A stretch of DNA of 64,000 nt from Lachnospiraceae bacterium (GCA_022647575.1 JALCKY010000002.1:310001-374000); one strand, 5' to 3'; numbered from the stretch's first letter, positions 37,279 through 46,957 are shown. The notes: generated by a model from the letters alone, not told the origin. Numbers and translations are program-made.

Positions 37279-38397
37279 TCAGCATTTTTTCTCTCCTGTC
37301 TCAAATTCGCGGTAAGCTTCCATGCCGATTCCCGAAAATGAGGAACCGGTACGGTAAACAGCAAGCGCCGAATCCAGAAGGTGCAGCATCATGACCGCAC
37401 CGGTGCCTTCGCCCAGCGCCAGATCCGCATCGATCACGGCGTGCATTCCCAGTTCACGGAATACAGCTGTCGCAATCGGCTCCCTGCTCAGGTGGGAGGG
37501 AATCAGGAAATCCTTCGTCCCCGGAAGAAGCCTCTCCGCAATCAGGGCTGCCGCCGCGGAAATACATCCGTCCATCACGACCGGAATGTGTCTGACCGCT
37601 CCGCCGATGAACAGTCCGGCTGTTGCCGCAAGGTCGAAACCGCCGACCGCACACAGAACGCCGAATGCATCCGCCTGCTCCAGTTTGTATTTTGCAATTC
37701 CTTCTTCGATGACTTTTCTTTTCCGCAGAAGCCCCGCATCATCCAGTCCGGCTCCGCGGCCGGTGAGCTGTTCCGACGGCAGATGAAGCAGCGCCGCGGT
37801 TACCGCGGCCGAAGTCGTGGTATTTCCGATGCCCATTTCTCCGGCTGCCAGGATATCATATCCTTCCCGCACGGAACATTCCGTCAGTTCGAATCCGGTG
37901 CGCACGGCAAAAAGGGCTTCCTCTCCGCTCATCGCCGGCTCCTTCAGAAAGTCTCTGGTTCCTTCCGCCGCTTTCCGCTTCAGCACGCCCGGGAAATCCC
38001 GGGTGCCGGCAATACCTACGTCAGCCGGAAATACATCGCAGCGTGCCTCCCCTGCAATGGCGCAGATATTTCCGCCGCCTTTTCCGATATTCTCCGCAAC
38101 CTTTGCCGTCACTTCACGGCCGCACTGGGTCACGCCCTCGTCCGTGATGCCGTTGTCCGCACAGAAGACAAAGACGCGGCGACGGTCAAGCCGAACATCC
38201 GCATTTCCCCGGATTCCCGCAATCTGCACGAGGATATCCTCCAGCCTGCCCAGCGAATGCAGCGGCTTGGCGATGGTATTCCAGTGAGCGCGGGCAGCCT
38301 CTTCCGCCTCCGCGCTCCTTGCAGGCTTCTGATTTCCGCCCGGGACTTCCCTCAGGAAATCCTGCAGCATCTGATCATCCGGAATGTTCGGGTTCAC
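37279..38397 (-). CDS. cobT: Nicotinate-nucleotide-dimethylbenzimidazole phosphoribosyltransferase
   Basis: Activates the lower ligand base (for example dimethylbenzimidazole) to alpha-ribazole phosphate for nucleotide-loop assembly. At 372 residues it is close to the usual length. Diagnostic segments include HWNTIAKPLHSLGRLEDILV at the start, FCADNGITDEGVTQCG, GEMGIGNTTTSAAVTAALL and, near the C-terminus, the LGEGTGAVMMLHLLD region with the catalytic glutamate. It overlaps the HIT gene by 4 bases at its start and is followed by cobU. Confidence 0.96.
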   Translation of the reverse strand: MNPNIPDDQMLQDFLREVPGGNQKPARSAEAEEAARAHWNTIAKPLHSLGRLEDILVQIAGIRGNADVRLDRRRVFVFCADNGITDEGVTQCGREVTAKVAENIGKGGGNICAIAGEARCDVFPADVGIAGTRDFPGVLKRKAAEGTRDFLKEPAMSGEEALFAVRTGFELTECSVREGYDILAAGEMGIGNTTTSAAVTAALLHLPSEQLTGRGAGLDDAGLLRKRKVIEEGIAKYKLEQADAFGVLCAVGGFDLAATAGLFIGGAVRHIPVVMDGCISAAAALIAERLLPGTKDFLIPSHLSREPIATAVFRELGMHAVIDADLALGEGTGAVMMLHLLDSALAVYRTGSSFSGIGMEAYREFETGEKKC

Positions 38398-38807
38398 TCT
38401 CCTGCCGCCTTGAATTTCTCCAGGATCTCATCCCGTGCATCTTCGGTCAGTTCACCCGGATTCCAGGCAACGATCGTCTCTCCGTCTTTGTAGCGCGGAA
38501 TCAGATGGATATGGAAATGAAACACGGTCTGGCCGGCGCACGGCTTGTTGTTCTGAACAATATTGAATCCGTCGCAGTCCATGGCTTTCGTCATGCGGAC
38601 CGCAATCTTTTTGGCCAGCTGAAAGGCACGGCCCAGAAGGTCATCCGGGATCTCATAAATATCCGCATAATGCGCCTTCGGAAGAATCAGGCAGTGACCC
38701 TTTGTTGCCGGTCCCGCATCCAGGATCACTCGGAATTCATCATCTTCGTAGAGTGTCGCCGTCGGGATTTCTCCGTTTGCCAGTTTGCAGAAAATACAGT
38801 CAGACAT
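38394..38807 (-). CDS. HIT-family nucleotide-binding protein
   Basis: Histidine-triad hydrolase of 137 residues, likely acting on nucleoside phosphoramidates or dinucleotides. The zinc-type start is SDCIFCKLANGEIP and the catalytic triad is QTVFHFHIHLIPRY. An ATG with GGAGG-like sequence (AGGAGGCTTT) marks the start; the upstream extension of the frame is antisense to the rhomboid gene. Overlaps cobT by 4 bases, so it is translated with the cob genes, which may be only incidental. Confidence 0.93.
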   Translation of the reverse strand: MSDCIFCKLANGEIPTATLYEDDEFRVILDAGPATKGHCLILPKAHYADIYEIPDDLLGRAFQLAKKIAVRMTKAMDCDGFNIVQNNKPCAGQTVFHFHIHLIPRYKDGETIVAWNPGELTEDARDEILEKFKAAGE

Positions 38808-38848
38808 TTTAAAGCCTCCTCTTTTCAGTTCACGTTCTTTTCCGTTTC

Positions 38849-39463
38849 TTATTCCATTGCCTGTGAAATGACAGCCGTCTTCGGCTTCCTGTACAGAATC
38901 ATGCTCAGGATAAAGCCGGCAATCAGGCCCCCTATGTGTGCGGTATTTGCCACATTTGCCGCAACAAGGCCGAAATACAGCGACAGGGCCAGCATGACCG
39001 CCATCTGCATCAGCGAAAGATTCTTCACGCGGCCCTTGTTCCGGATAATGACCCAGATCAGGGCTCCCATGACTGCAAAGACCGCTCCCGATGCTCCGAC
39101 CGAAATGACGGCTTCGCCGTTTTTCGCATAAAAGTAAAAGGAAGCCAGATTCCCCGCAAGGCCCCCGAGCAGATAGACAGCCAGAAACCGGACATGGCCG
39201 ATCAGCGGTTCCAGCGTGATGCCGAGGGCGACAAGAAGCAGCATGTTGTTGAGCAGATGCTGAATGCCCGCATGCAGGAACATGGCGGTAAACAGCCGCC
39301 AGTATTCGCCCTGCTGAACGTAGGGCGTATAGAAAGCGCCCCATTTCAGGAGGACATTGCTGTCCATGGTGCTTCCCGTCGTTATTTCAATAATCAGGAA
39401 CAGGACGATATTGACAGCCGCCAGGGCAATCGTTACCGCCTGCAGATATCTCTTTTCTGCCAT
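38849..39463 (-). CDS. Rhomboid-family intramembrane serine protease
   Basis: Six-helix membrane protease of 204 residues. The catalytic serine is in ISVGASGAVFAVMGAL and the histidine in NTAHIGGLIAGFI; the LHAGIQHLLNNMLLL segment matches the oxyanion-forming HxxxN motif. Substrates are single-pass membrane proteins. The start MAEKRYL is preferred to MFSLYN eight codons earlier. It lies just upstream of the HIT-cob operon. Confidence 0.93.
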   Translation of the reverse strand: MAEKRYLQAVTIALAAVNIVLFLIIEITTGSTMDSNVLLKWGAFYTPYVQQGEYWRLFTAMFLHAGIQHLLNNMLLLVALGITLEPLIGHVRFLAVYLLGGLAGNLASFYFYAKNGEAVISVGASGAVFAVMGALIWVIIRNKGRVKNLSLMQMAVMLALSLYFGLVAANVANTAHIGGLIAGFILSMILYRKPKTAVISQAME

Positions 39464-39566
39464 GGTGCTATTGTATAATGAAAACAATAAAAAAGAAAGG
39501 CAGTTTCTTCTGCCTTTCCGCAGTTCCTTCTGCCTTTCCCGGTATCGACTCTTTCCGCCTTTTTCT

Positions 39567-40517
39567 CTAAGAACTTTCCTCCTGCTTCTTTTCTTCTCTT
39601 ACCGGTACGGCAGGCTTTTTTCTTCTCAGCCGGAAGGCCAGAAGGGCACCGGATGCGGCAGCTGCCGCGGCGGTCCCGAAAATCATTTCCGGTTCGATTT
39701 CTTCCAGAATCCGCAGATGCAGGACGGTATAGAGAAGCAGGACTGCCAAAAGTCCTCCGCCGATCAGGAAGAGTGTCCTTCGGTCCAATTTTAATTTTGC
39801 CCGCCATCCGCCCTTCCCTGCCGGCCGGGCGCTGTTTCTTCGCCCGTAAGCCGTTTCAGGTTCTTCCGGACCGCAGGACTCCTCTTCCTCCGATTCTTCT
39901 CTGCTGAATTCCGTGAAATCTTCTGTCACGTCAAATGCACCGCTCCCGGTTTCTTCAGAACGGCTGGTTCCATGCTCCGGTTTTCCGGTCAGGAAGGCAA
40001 TCATCTTTTCGGGACGCACATCCTCTTCCATGACCATCCTGTAAAAACGGTAGCCGAATACGACAGCCTCGCTGTCCTCACGGTCAATCCTTTCCAGAAG
40101 AAATTCCGTCATTTCCCGGAGACTGGTGCGGAAATCCCGTCCGTAGAACGGGACAAAAAGCAGATAGGTTTCTTTCTTCTCCCGGTCCAGAAAAATCATT
40201 TTCGGCTCGAGACAGAGATGGTCCGTGCAGAGAAGATAATCTTCCATTTCCGCGGGAGTCCGGAGAATCCCCGTGAGGATCCATTGAAGCTCCTCTTTCC
40301 GGAATTCCCGTTCCGCACAGAAATCCGTCAGGGAGACTTTCGCGGAAATATCATAGGAGAATCTCGTTTCATTGTCGACGTGCCGTACGCCGCACGACAG
40401 CAGTCCCTTCACGTGACAGGAAAGAAACATCCCGGTCTCGTACGATCTTCCCACGCTTTCATCTGCGCGGACGGTCAGGCTTGTGCGGTTCAGTTCCTTC
40501 TGAAACTCTCTTTCCAT
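39567..40517 (-). CDS. DUF6382-type membrane protein
   Basis: A 316-residue protein. The N-terminal 170 residues (FSYDISAKVSLTDFCAEREF, LEPKMIFLDREKKETYLLFV) match the DUF6382 pattern that in Clostridia precedes FHA domains in proteins of Tad-pilus regions. An acidic linker follows, then two hydrophobic segments at about residues 235-285 and a basic tail. No FHA domain is present here. It is translated right after the TadE-like gene, with one base between stop and start codons. Confidence 0.7.
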   Translation of the reverse strand: MEREFQKELNRTSLTVRADESVGRSYETGMFLSCHVKGLLSCGVRHVDNETRFSYDISAKVSLTDFCAEREFRKEELQWILTGILRTPAEMEDYLLCTDHLCLEPKMIFLDREKKETYLLFVPFYGRDFRTSLREMTEFLLERIDREDSEAVVFGYRFYRMVMEEDVRPEKMIAFLTGKPEHGTSRSEETGSGAFDVTEDFTEFSREESEEEESCGPEEPETAYGRRNSARPAGKGGWRAKLKLDRRTLFLIGGGLLAVLLLYTVLHLRILEEIEPEMIFGTAAAAAASGALLAFRLRRKKPAVPVREEKKQEESS

Positions 40518-40518
40518 T

Positions 40519-40917
40519 TCAGTCCTCCGTCAGCGATTCTGCAGCCCGCAGCTTCCGTATGAAACTGACAGGATCCACGACCGCATATTCTCCTTTTTCG
40601 GAAATGCTCCATTTCCAGCCGCCGTACAGTGCTATCGTGTCCGCTGCAAATGAAACGGTCCTTGTCTTCCCGTTCTCTTCCTTCATCCGTGAAAGATTCA
40701 CTGCCGTAAAAAGCTCCGGATTCTCCGGGTCGTGTCCGCTGATGGCCTGCTCGCAGGCGGCCGCGGAAAGGCAGGCCCGGCTGCAGACATGGAAATTCAG
40801 ATAGAAAACGGCAAAAATAACAAGCAGGATGCAGGGGATCAGAAGGGCTGCTTCTATGGTAAAGGAAGCCCGCCGCAGATTTCCTGCGGATTCACGGCAT
40901 TCGGATATTTTTTTCAT
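40519..40917 (-). CDS. TadE-like pseudopilin
   Basis: Small protein of 132 residues with a class III-like signal: charged start, then RRASFTIEAALLIPCILLVI, in which the glutamate five residues into the hydrophobic stretch is the mark of TadE/TadF pseudopilins. The remainder is predicted to be exposed outside. It would be cleaved by an A24 peptidase such as that at 57.5 kb. Upstream lies an element shared with the other TadE-like gene. Confidence 0.78.
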   Translation of the reverse strand: MKKISECRESAGNLRRASFTIEAALLIPCILLVIFAVFYLNFHVCSRACLSAAACEQAISGHDPENPELFTAVNLSRMKEENGKTRTVSFAADTIALYGGWKWSISEKGEYAVVDPVSFIRKLRAAESLTED

Positions 40918-40974
40918 ATTGTTTTCCTGGGATGATTTTTGAAAGAACGGGAGAACTTGAAAGAAGTGTAATTC

Positions 40975-41036
40975 AAATCCATTGGATTTCTCAAGACGGA
41001 AAAATGTACGAACTTCGCAATGGATTTTTCGTATAT
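40975..41036 (-). promoter_or_regulatory. Shared leader element of TadE-like genes, copy A
   Basis: On the minus strand a TACGAA/TTCGTA hairpin, the invariant TCCGTCTTGAG and an AAATCC-AAT-GGATTT hairpin occur in that order. The same arrangement with the same 11-mer is found at 58657-58720. It ends 58 bases before the TadE-like start codon. The IS91-type remnant begins inside it on the other strand. Confidence 0.7.
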
Positions 41037-41043
41037 TATTGAC

Positions 41044-41874
41044 ACCGGCATCCTGCGCATGTTCCTTAAGATGAACAAATCCCAGTCCTTCACCCCCGGA
41101 TTCATCTGCGTCCTCCACACCTTCGGCCGCGACCTGAAGTGGAACCCCCATATCCACTGCCTGATCTCCGAAGGCGGCCTGGGGAACAGCGGCCTGTGGC
41201 GGAACGTCAGATATTTCAATTACACGCTCCTCCGCGATTCCTTCCAGACATCCCTCCTCAATGAACTGGAGCAAAGGCTCGGGCCGTCCTTCAGACGGGT
41301 GAAGTCCTCCGTCTACCGTGACCATGAGAACGGCTTCTATGTCTATGCCAAGCCAAGGAAATGCGACCCGGGCACCGTCATCAAATATATCGGCCGCTAT
41401 CTCGGACGCCCCGTGATCGCCACGTCACGGATCGACAGCTATGACGGCGATCATGTCACCTTCCATTACAACCGCCACGAGGATGAACGGCTCGTCACCG
41501 AGACCATCCCCGTCCTGGAGTTCATCGAACGGCTGATCCGCCACATCCCCGAGAAACATTTCAAGATGATCCGCTATTACGGCCTTTACGCCCGGCATCG
41601 TGAGTCCGACAAGAAGCTCAACCGGGCCATTTCCCGGGAGAAGCATAAGGTGTTCCTGTCCTTCAACCGCTGGCGCGAGTGCATCCTCTTCTCCTTCGGA
41701 TACGACCCGCTGAAATGCCCGGCCTGCGGAACCTCCATGCTCTTCCTGGAACTCTACCATAACCACCATCGCGTCCCTCTGGATGAAATGTACCGAAAGG
41801 CAATGGCTAAGGCCCATGGGTGCCGTTCCCCTGCGTCCTCCCGTTATTCTGACAGATGCCTCCGTCTGTGCTAA
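41044..41874 (+). pseudogene. IS91/IS801-type transposase, 5'-truncated
   Basis: Encodes the C-terminal part of a Y2 HUH transposase. FICVLHTFGRDLKWNPHIHC contains the HxH metal motif, and VIKYIGRYLGRPVIATSRI and CPACGTSMLFL are typical of the family. The N-terminal zinc domain and the preceding part of the catalytic domain are missing, and no ribosome site precedes the frame. The sequence is directly next to the TadE leader element on its left. Insertion at the right end of a former element and loss of the rest is likely; no ends typical of the family were located. Confidence 0.85.
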
Positions 41875-41902
41875 TATAGATTCAGGAATGGAGGAACCCG
41901 CT

Positions 41903-42082
41903 ATGGACGATCATACAGAGGAACTCAGGAAACAATATATGCAGTCCCCGCCGGAAGGAATGACATCGGAAGATGTCCGTACGATGAGTGACGACGACCT
42001 CCTGGACATGGACTACTTCTTACACGAAGACGATGACCTTGATGAAGACGGTGAAGGTGAGGAAGGCTTCTATATCTTCTGA
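41903..42082 (+). CDS. Small acidic protein, 59 residues (unknown)
   Basis: A 59-codon frame starts MDDHTEELRKQYMQSP, preceded by GGAGG with 9 bases spacing. It ends in a strongly acidic stretch rich in Asp and Glu (HEDDDLDEDGEGEEGFYIF). No family is recognised. It follows the transposase remnant after 28 bases on the same strand and may have been its accessory frame. A terminator follows. Confidence 0.5.
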   Translation: MDDHTEELRKQYMQSPPEGMTSEDVRTMSDDDLLDMDYFLHEDDDLDEDGEGEEGFYIF

Positions 42083-42169
42083 TCCCCAACGGTCTGTTTA
42101 CTGAACCTTTCTTTCACCACCTTCTTTCTTTTAGCTTTTTTCCAACAGGAGGAATTTCCTATAATGTGA

Positions 42170-42200
42170 AAAACGGGCAGACTCTCCGTCCGCCCGTTTT
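42170..42200. terminator. Bidirectional intrinsic terminator
   Basis: ACGGGC and GCCCGT form the core stem, flanked by A-run and T-run (AAAA at the left, TTTT at the right). It lies between the plus-strand acidic gene and the minus-strand sugar operon, and can serve both. Confidence 0.75.
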
Positions 42201-42246
42201 CTGTTCAGTTCCTTATGATTTTCAGTCTGCCGCAGCAGAGCCGCTG

Positions 42247-42934
42247 TTACTTGGCCGCCGGATATTCGTTGCAGAGCAGGCGGTACGGAGTCTCATCTTC
42301 TTCAATCTTCGGGAAACGTCCTACCGGAGGATTAAAGCGATTATCTGTATTGTCATCGTTGCACTGACTGACCTCGCCGATCAGGACAGGGCCGGTGCCT
42401 TTTTCGATTTCGAAATCATGATAGAGATACGGCTGGATGGAAATGCTCATGCCGGGTTCCAGGCGGATCTGTGTGCCTGCCTTAACCTTGCGCACGATAC
42501 CGTCCGTATGGACGGTCACGTCGCTTTCCTTGTCCACCTCTTCATTCGGAAGCGAATTATAGACACGGATCAGAAGAACGCCGCCGGCACGATTGATGAT
42601 GTCTTCCATTTTCTTCCAATGGAAATGATTCGGCGCATACTGTCCTTCTTTCAGATACAGCAGTTTCTCCGCATAGGTCTTCTTATACTTGTCCTGCATA
42701 TTCAGGTTTCCGTTCCGCAGGGGTAATGAGTGAAAATCCGATCTCATCGAATTTTCCGAGACCGTAGTCCGTAATATCCCAGCCAAGCATATTGTCACGG
42801 ATTTCATCGCATTCATGTCCCTTCGTCTTCCATTCTTCAGGCGTCCAGCCGCAGAACGGCGGAAGGTTGACGCAATTCTTCCTGACCATATTTTCCAGTT
42901 CCTTTAATGCAAGATTTATTTCACTGCGTTTCAT
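42247..42934 (-). pseudogene. D-lyxose ketol-isomerase paralogue, frameshifted
   Basis: Second copy of the cupin-fold D-lyxose/D-mannose isomerase at 43987-44673. The first 75 residues (MKRSEINLALKELENM to FDEIGFSLIT) are read from a start with AAGGAG, then the frame runs off; the rest (RNGNLNMQDKYKKTYAEKLL onwards) continues one base out. A single extra C in the run at about 42722 explains the break. The restored protein would have 228 residues and the metal-binding His/Glu pattern (NHFHWKKMEDIINR). Last gene of the sugar operon. Confidence 0.85.
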
Positions 42935-42965
42935 CCCATACTCCTTTCGTTCACTGTGCTGAGGC

Positions 42966-43982
42966 TCAAAGCCTGTCGATATAGGACAGCTTCACGGTAT
43001 ATGTCCGGCTTCCGCCGGCAGCAAGCACCGGTGCCATGCATCCTTTTTCTCCGATGGCCGGGCCGTCCATAAACATATTCATCGGTTCCATGCCGAGCAC
43101 ATATTCCCCTTTGCCCAGCATCTTCCACTCGCAGAAATAAGGAAGTTCCTTTGCGTCAAATTCTACCCGGACGCCGATGGAAAGCTTTTCATTGAAAACC
43201 GTATAGGAACATTTTCCTTTCCTGTCCGGACGGATCTTATGAAAATAGCAGCGCTCCGGATAAGGATAACCCGGTGCCTCGATCACATTCCACGTCTTCA
43301 CCGTTTCCCCGCCGCATTCTGCGTGCGGGGCGTTACTTCTTCCGAATCAAGAAGGATCTTGGTTCCGTCCTGCAGAAGAGGATATCCGTAGTTCAGATGG
43401 TAGAGAAGGCCAAACTGCCTGCGCCCGAATCCGTGGTTCGTCACTTTGTCCGTGATTGTGATGCTGTCGTCCTCATAGGAAAAGGCCAGCTTTCTTTCCA
43501 AAGAAAGGTTCTCGCCGAAGATTCTTCCTTCCTTCATCGTCCCCTTCAGGACAAGTCCGGGAACTCCCCTGGTCATTGTACGCTCGTAGCTGACATTTTC
43601 CGCAGGAATGTTGTCGATACGTCCGTGGAGTCCCTTCATTTCCCCCATATACTTCCTTCGGTACGCCGATATTCTGAAGTCCGCCTGTCGTCAGCTGGCC
43701 GACAAAGAAGTTCCGCAAGAAATGTGCATCTCCCGCTTCATAGAACTCCGCATTCCGCACTCCCTGCGGGGCCAGATAATTCATGTTTTTTCCTTTGTAG
43801 CGAACCTGAAAAAGATCCATGCAGCGGCCGGGCAGGACAGATGCGGAAAGATTCCCTCCGTTGTCAATCCTCATGACACGGACGCCTTCCGACATGCCGT
43901 CGGAAAGAACCGCTTCCTGATATCCGATCAGCTGGTTTTCATTGCCGATATACTACGGCTGAATCTCTTTATATGTTTTCAT
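42966..43982 (-). pseudogene. DUF4432 aldose-epimerase-like protein, stop and two frameshifts
   Basis: The gene starts ATG AAA ACA after a weak ribosome site and meets TAG at codon 10 (43953-43955), then continues in frame as YIGNENQLIGYQEAVLSDGM. A frameshift near 43650 (in a GGGGG run) and another near 43305 (in a GGGG run) divide the rest, which includes the MKGLHGRIDNIPAENV and MKTWNVIEAPGYPYPE segments of the DUF4432 galactose-mutarotase-like family. Its place between two lyxose isomerases suggests it once turned over a sugar anomer. Three separate lesions favour a real pseudogene over sequencing error. Confidence 0.85.
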
Positions 43983-43986
43983 GTCT

Positions 43987-44673
43987 TCAGTCCTTTGCCT
44001 TTGGGTATTCATTGCAGAGCAGACGGTAAGGCGCTTCATCTTCCTCGATGGCCGGGAAACGTCCGACCTTCTCATAGAAATAATTATCTGTCGTATCGTC
44101 GTTGCACTGCGATACTTCCCCGATGAGGATATCGCCGTCGCCGGGCACGGTATCGAAATCATGATACTGATACGGCCAGAGGGTAATGCTTTCTCCCGGA
44201 TGCAATTCGACTCCGGTTCCCGCCTTCACATAGTAAGAGCGTCCGTCGCTGTTGACGCAGACATCATCGTCGGAGCGGCTCCCGTCCTGATTGGCATTAT
44301 AGACATGAATGATCATCGTCCCTCCGCCGCGGTTGATGATGTCCTCGCTTTTGGCCACATGATAATGCAGCGGGAAATGCTGTCCGTCCTTGAGAAAAAT
44401 CAGTTTCTCCGCATAGACTTTTTTATATTTGTCTTTCATCTTCTGATTCCCGTTACGGATTGTAATCAGCGAGAATCCAATCTTGTCGAAGTTCTCCAGC
44501 CCGCAGTCGGTAATGTCCCAGCCCAGGCAGTTGTCACGGATTTCATCGTACTCATGCCCGCGCTTCTCCCATTCCTCCGGCTCCCAGTTGCAGAAGGGCG
44601 GAAGCGGAAAAGAATGCTCAAAAGCCATCTTCTCCATTTCCTTGATGCATTGATTAATCTTTGAACGTTTCAT
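43987..44673 (-). CDS. D-lyxose ketol-isomerase
   Basis: Cupin-fold metal-dependent isomerase of 228 residues, of the family converting D-lyxose to D-xylulose and D-mannose to D-fructose. Metal ligands are expected in the PLHYHVAKSEDIINRGGG and PYQYHDFDTVPG segments. It has a full-length frame, unlike the paralogue further down. It follows the RpiR gene by about 13 bases. Which sugar is used in vivo is not clear from sequence. Confidence 0.88.
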   Translation of the reverse strand: MKRSKINQCIKEMEKMAFEHSFPLPPFCNWEPEEWEKRGHEYDEIRDNCLGWDITDCGLENFDKIGFSLITIRNGNQKMKDKYKKVYAEKLIFLKDGQHFPLHYHVAKSEDIINRGGGTMIIHVYNANQDGSRSDDDVCVNSDGRSYYVKAGTGVELHPGESITLWPYQYHDFDTVPGDGDILIGEVSQCNDDTTDNYFYEKVGRFPAIEEDEAPYRLLCNEYPKAKD

Positions 44674-44686
44674 GAAATGCCTCCTA

Positions 44687-45520
44687 TCAGTATTTTGTTT
44701 CAGCCAGGATCATTTCAGGCCTGTCTGTCTGCTTCTCCACAATGGTTTCCCAGTTGGTGATCAGTTCCAGCAGGGCGTCGATTACGGCCGTTTCTTTCAG
44801 GTGCGCATAATTCTTATAATAGTTGAAGGATTCTTTCCTTCCGGTAGAAATCAGCGCATAATCGCTGATCTCGGAGACTTCCGAATTTGCAAAGGCAGTG
44901 ATGGCAATTGCCTTCATCCCTTTTTCTTTTCCGAGCTTGATTCCTTCGATGACCTGCTTGGAACTGCCGGACTGTGAAATCGCAACCACAATATCATCCG
45001 AGGAGCCCAGGTTGATATGGTTCAGGAAATATTCAGGTCCCATGTCGGTAAAGCAGCGGACACCGATCCTCATCAGACGGAAGCTCATGTAAAGGGCCAG
45101 GGGCATCGTATTGCCCACGGCAATGATATAGGCCTGATTGCAGTTCTTGATCATTTCCGCGCAGCTCCGCATCGCTTCCTGATCGATGTTCTCCCCAATC
45201 TCACGGATCGACTGAGAATACTTCTGAAAAATGCCCTGGATCGCATTCGGCTGGTCCAGCTCTTCAGTATCCGGCTGGCTGTTGCCGACCTCCTTGGCCA
45301 GCAGGATCCGGAACTGATAATAACCGCTGTATCCCAGATGATGGCACAGCCGGATGACAGTCGCTTCACTGACGTCAGACTGCTTTGCCAGTTCCGCCAC
45401 ATTCATATTGACCGCTTCCTGCGGCCTGTCCAGAACGAAATCAGCGACCTTGCGCTCTGCTGTATAGATCTTTTGGTATTTCTCTTTTATGATTTCAATA
45501 ACCGAGCCTGTATTCTCCAT
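44687..45520 (-). CDS. RpiR-family transcriptional regulator
   Basis: Regulator of 277 residues with the N-terminal RpiR helix-turn-helix (ADFVLDRPQEAVNMNVAELA, VSEATVIRLCHHLG) and a C-terminal SIS sugar-phosphate-binding domain (YIIAVGNTMPLA, VVAISQSGSSKQVIE). Proteins of this class sense phosphosugars. Placed in the middle of the sugar operon, it is the obvious controller of it; a candidate AT-rich palindrome lies upstream of the binding-protein gene. Confidence 0.92.
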   Translation of the reverse strand: MENTGSVIEIIKEKYQKIYTAERKVADFVLDRPQEAVNMNVAELAKQSDVSEATVIRLCHHLGYSGYYQFRILLAKEVGNSQPDTEELDQPNAIQGIFQKYSQSIREIGENIDQEAMRSCAEMIKNCNQAYIIAVGNTMPLALYMSFRLMRIGVRCFTDMGPEYFLNHINLGSSDDIVVAISQSGSSKQVIEGIKLGKEKGMKAIAITAFANSEVSEISDYALISTGRKESFNYYKNYAHLKETAVIDALLELITNWETIVEKQTDRPEMILAETKY

Positions 45521-45569
45521 AACCGTCTCCGTGAAATATTATTTTTTTTCATTATATTCTAATATTCCA

Positions 45570-46868
45570 TCAGAAGCAAATCTGAACACCGGCTACAAAA
45601 GAATCTCCCAGCCCAATGGTATATTTGGGCCTGTCAAGGTATCTCGAAGGAACGACAACTGCATCGCTGCAGGCTTTCTCTCTGCATTCTGTGCCTTTCG
45701 GGCTGAACGGAAGCTTCATGACTTCCGCAATCTTTTCCATGTCTCCGTACCAGCCGTTCATGGCCTTTGATGTCGCCATCAGATTTCCGTAGATCAGGCC
45801 TTTCTCAATATCGGCTTCCAGACTGTCTCCGCAGTACATGGAGTAGTCTTTCGTATGCACAATCACGCCCTTGCGGACATGGAATCTGTCGCGCAGGAAC
45901 TTTGTCCCTGCGATAACGGAATGAATATCCTCGATATCCACCTGGAATCCGTAATCCGACAGGGCTGCTTTCAGTTCCTCTTCATTCAGGCTGATGATAT
46001 CTGAAATCGGGCAGATCATCTTGTAGCAAAGCTCCTGGATGAGCGGATCATGGAAATGGGCATTTTCAAAATAGGCGATTCCGTGAGGATTGGCCGCCCT
46101 GTATTTTTCGACATGCCGGCTGACGTACTGCAATCTCTTCTCCAGAAGTTCCCTGTTTTTCAGGCAGTTGAAGCTGGACAGGACATTGCTGCGGATGTCT
46201 TCGGCATGATTTTCAATATAGGAAAAATATCCTTCGTTAAACGGCACTGTGGCATTGACCGTAATTTTCGTGATAATCAGGCGGTTCGAATTCGGAATCG
46301 TGATTTCCTGCGATCCCAGGCGGATGACATCGCCCTTTTTGAACTGCATGATGTAATGGATTTCCTGCTCTTCCTTCTGGGAAACCCGGTCGGTATGAAT
46401 CAGCTTTCCCTCCGCGTCCGTCGTATAGATATACGGGCTGTTCAGGATATCGCAGACCTCTTTGGAATCATCTGTGAGATGGACGATGGACGGGCAGCCG
46501 ACCTCAGCCAGAGCCAGAGCTCCCTGCGTCGCGGTTCCTCCCATCCCATTGGCGGTTTCAAAAATTCCTTCCAGGATGGAGACGTCCCTGATTTCAGCTT
46601 CGCCTCCTTTTCCGCTCCGGCAGTATTCCACTGTCGTCCGCAGAAAATCTTCCATTGTCTCAATACGGTCCGGCATCTTCATGTCTGCAAGATCTTCACC
46701 CGGCAGATATTTTTCCAGCAGTTCGTTCAGGATTCCCGTATCGAAACGGCTCAGTACGTCCAGGTTGCTTGTATATCCCAGTGCGGCAAATGCACCGGCC
46801 TTTTTTCTCGCGGCGATTTCGCCTTTCATTCCGTTAAATACTTCCTGATATCTCTCTGTCATATTCAT
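45570..46868 (-). CDS. ADP-dependent phosphofructokinase/glucokinase family protein
   Basis: Ribokinase-fold sugar kinase of about 432 residues related to archaeal ADP-dependent glucokinase and phosphofructokinase. The substrate side shows FAALGYTSNLDVLSRF and ANGMGGTATQGALALAEVG; the catalytic GLGDSFVAGVQ motif is at the C-terminus. ADP use is inferred from family; the exact sugar is unknown. It lies between the aldolase and RpiR genes, so it probably phosphorylates the ketose made by the isomerase before aldol cleavage. The start MNMTERYQEV is chosen for family fit. Confidence 0.85.
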   Translation of the reverse strand: MNMTERYQEVFNGMKGEIAARKKAGAFAALGYTSNLDVLSRFDTGILNELLEKYLPGEDLADMKMPDRIETMEDFLRTTVEYCRSGKGGEAEIRDVSILEGIFETANGMGGTATQGALALAEVGCPSIVHLTDDSKEVCDILNSPYIYTTDAEGKLIHTDRVSQKEEQEIHYIMQFKKGDVIRLGSQEITIPNSNRLIITKITVNATVPFNEGYFSYIENHAEDIRSNVLSSFNCLKNRELLEKRLQYVSRHVEKYRAANPHGIAYFENAHFHDPLIQELCYKMICPISDIISLNEEELKAALSDYGFQVDIEDIHSVIAGTKFLRDRFHVRKGVIVHTKDYSMYCGDSLEADIEKGLIYGNLMATSKAMNGWYGDMEKIAEVMKLPFSPKGTECREKACSDAVVVPSRYLDRPKYTIGLGDSFVAGVQICF

Positions 46869-46957
46869 GGCGGTTTCCCTGCCTGTCTTTATTTTTCTTA
46901 AAAATAAAACAACCCCGAGAAGCATCTTCATACCTCTCGGGGATCATACGGTTTCGA

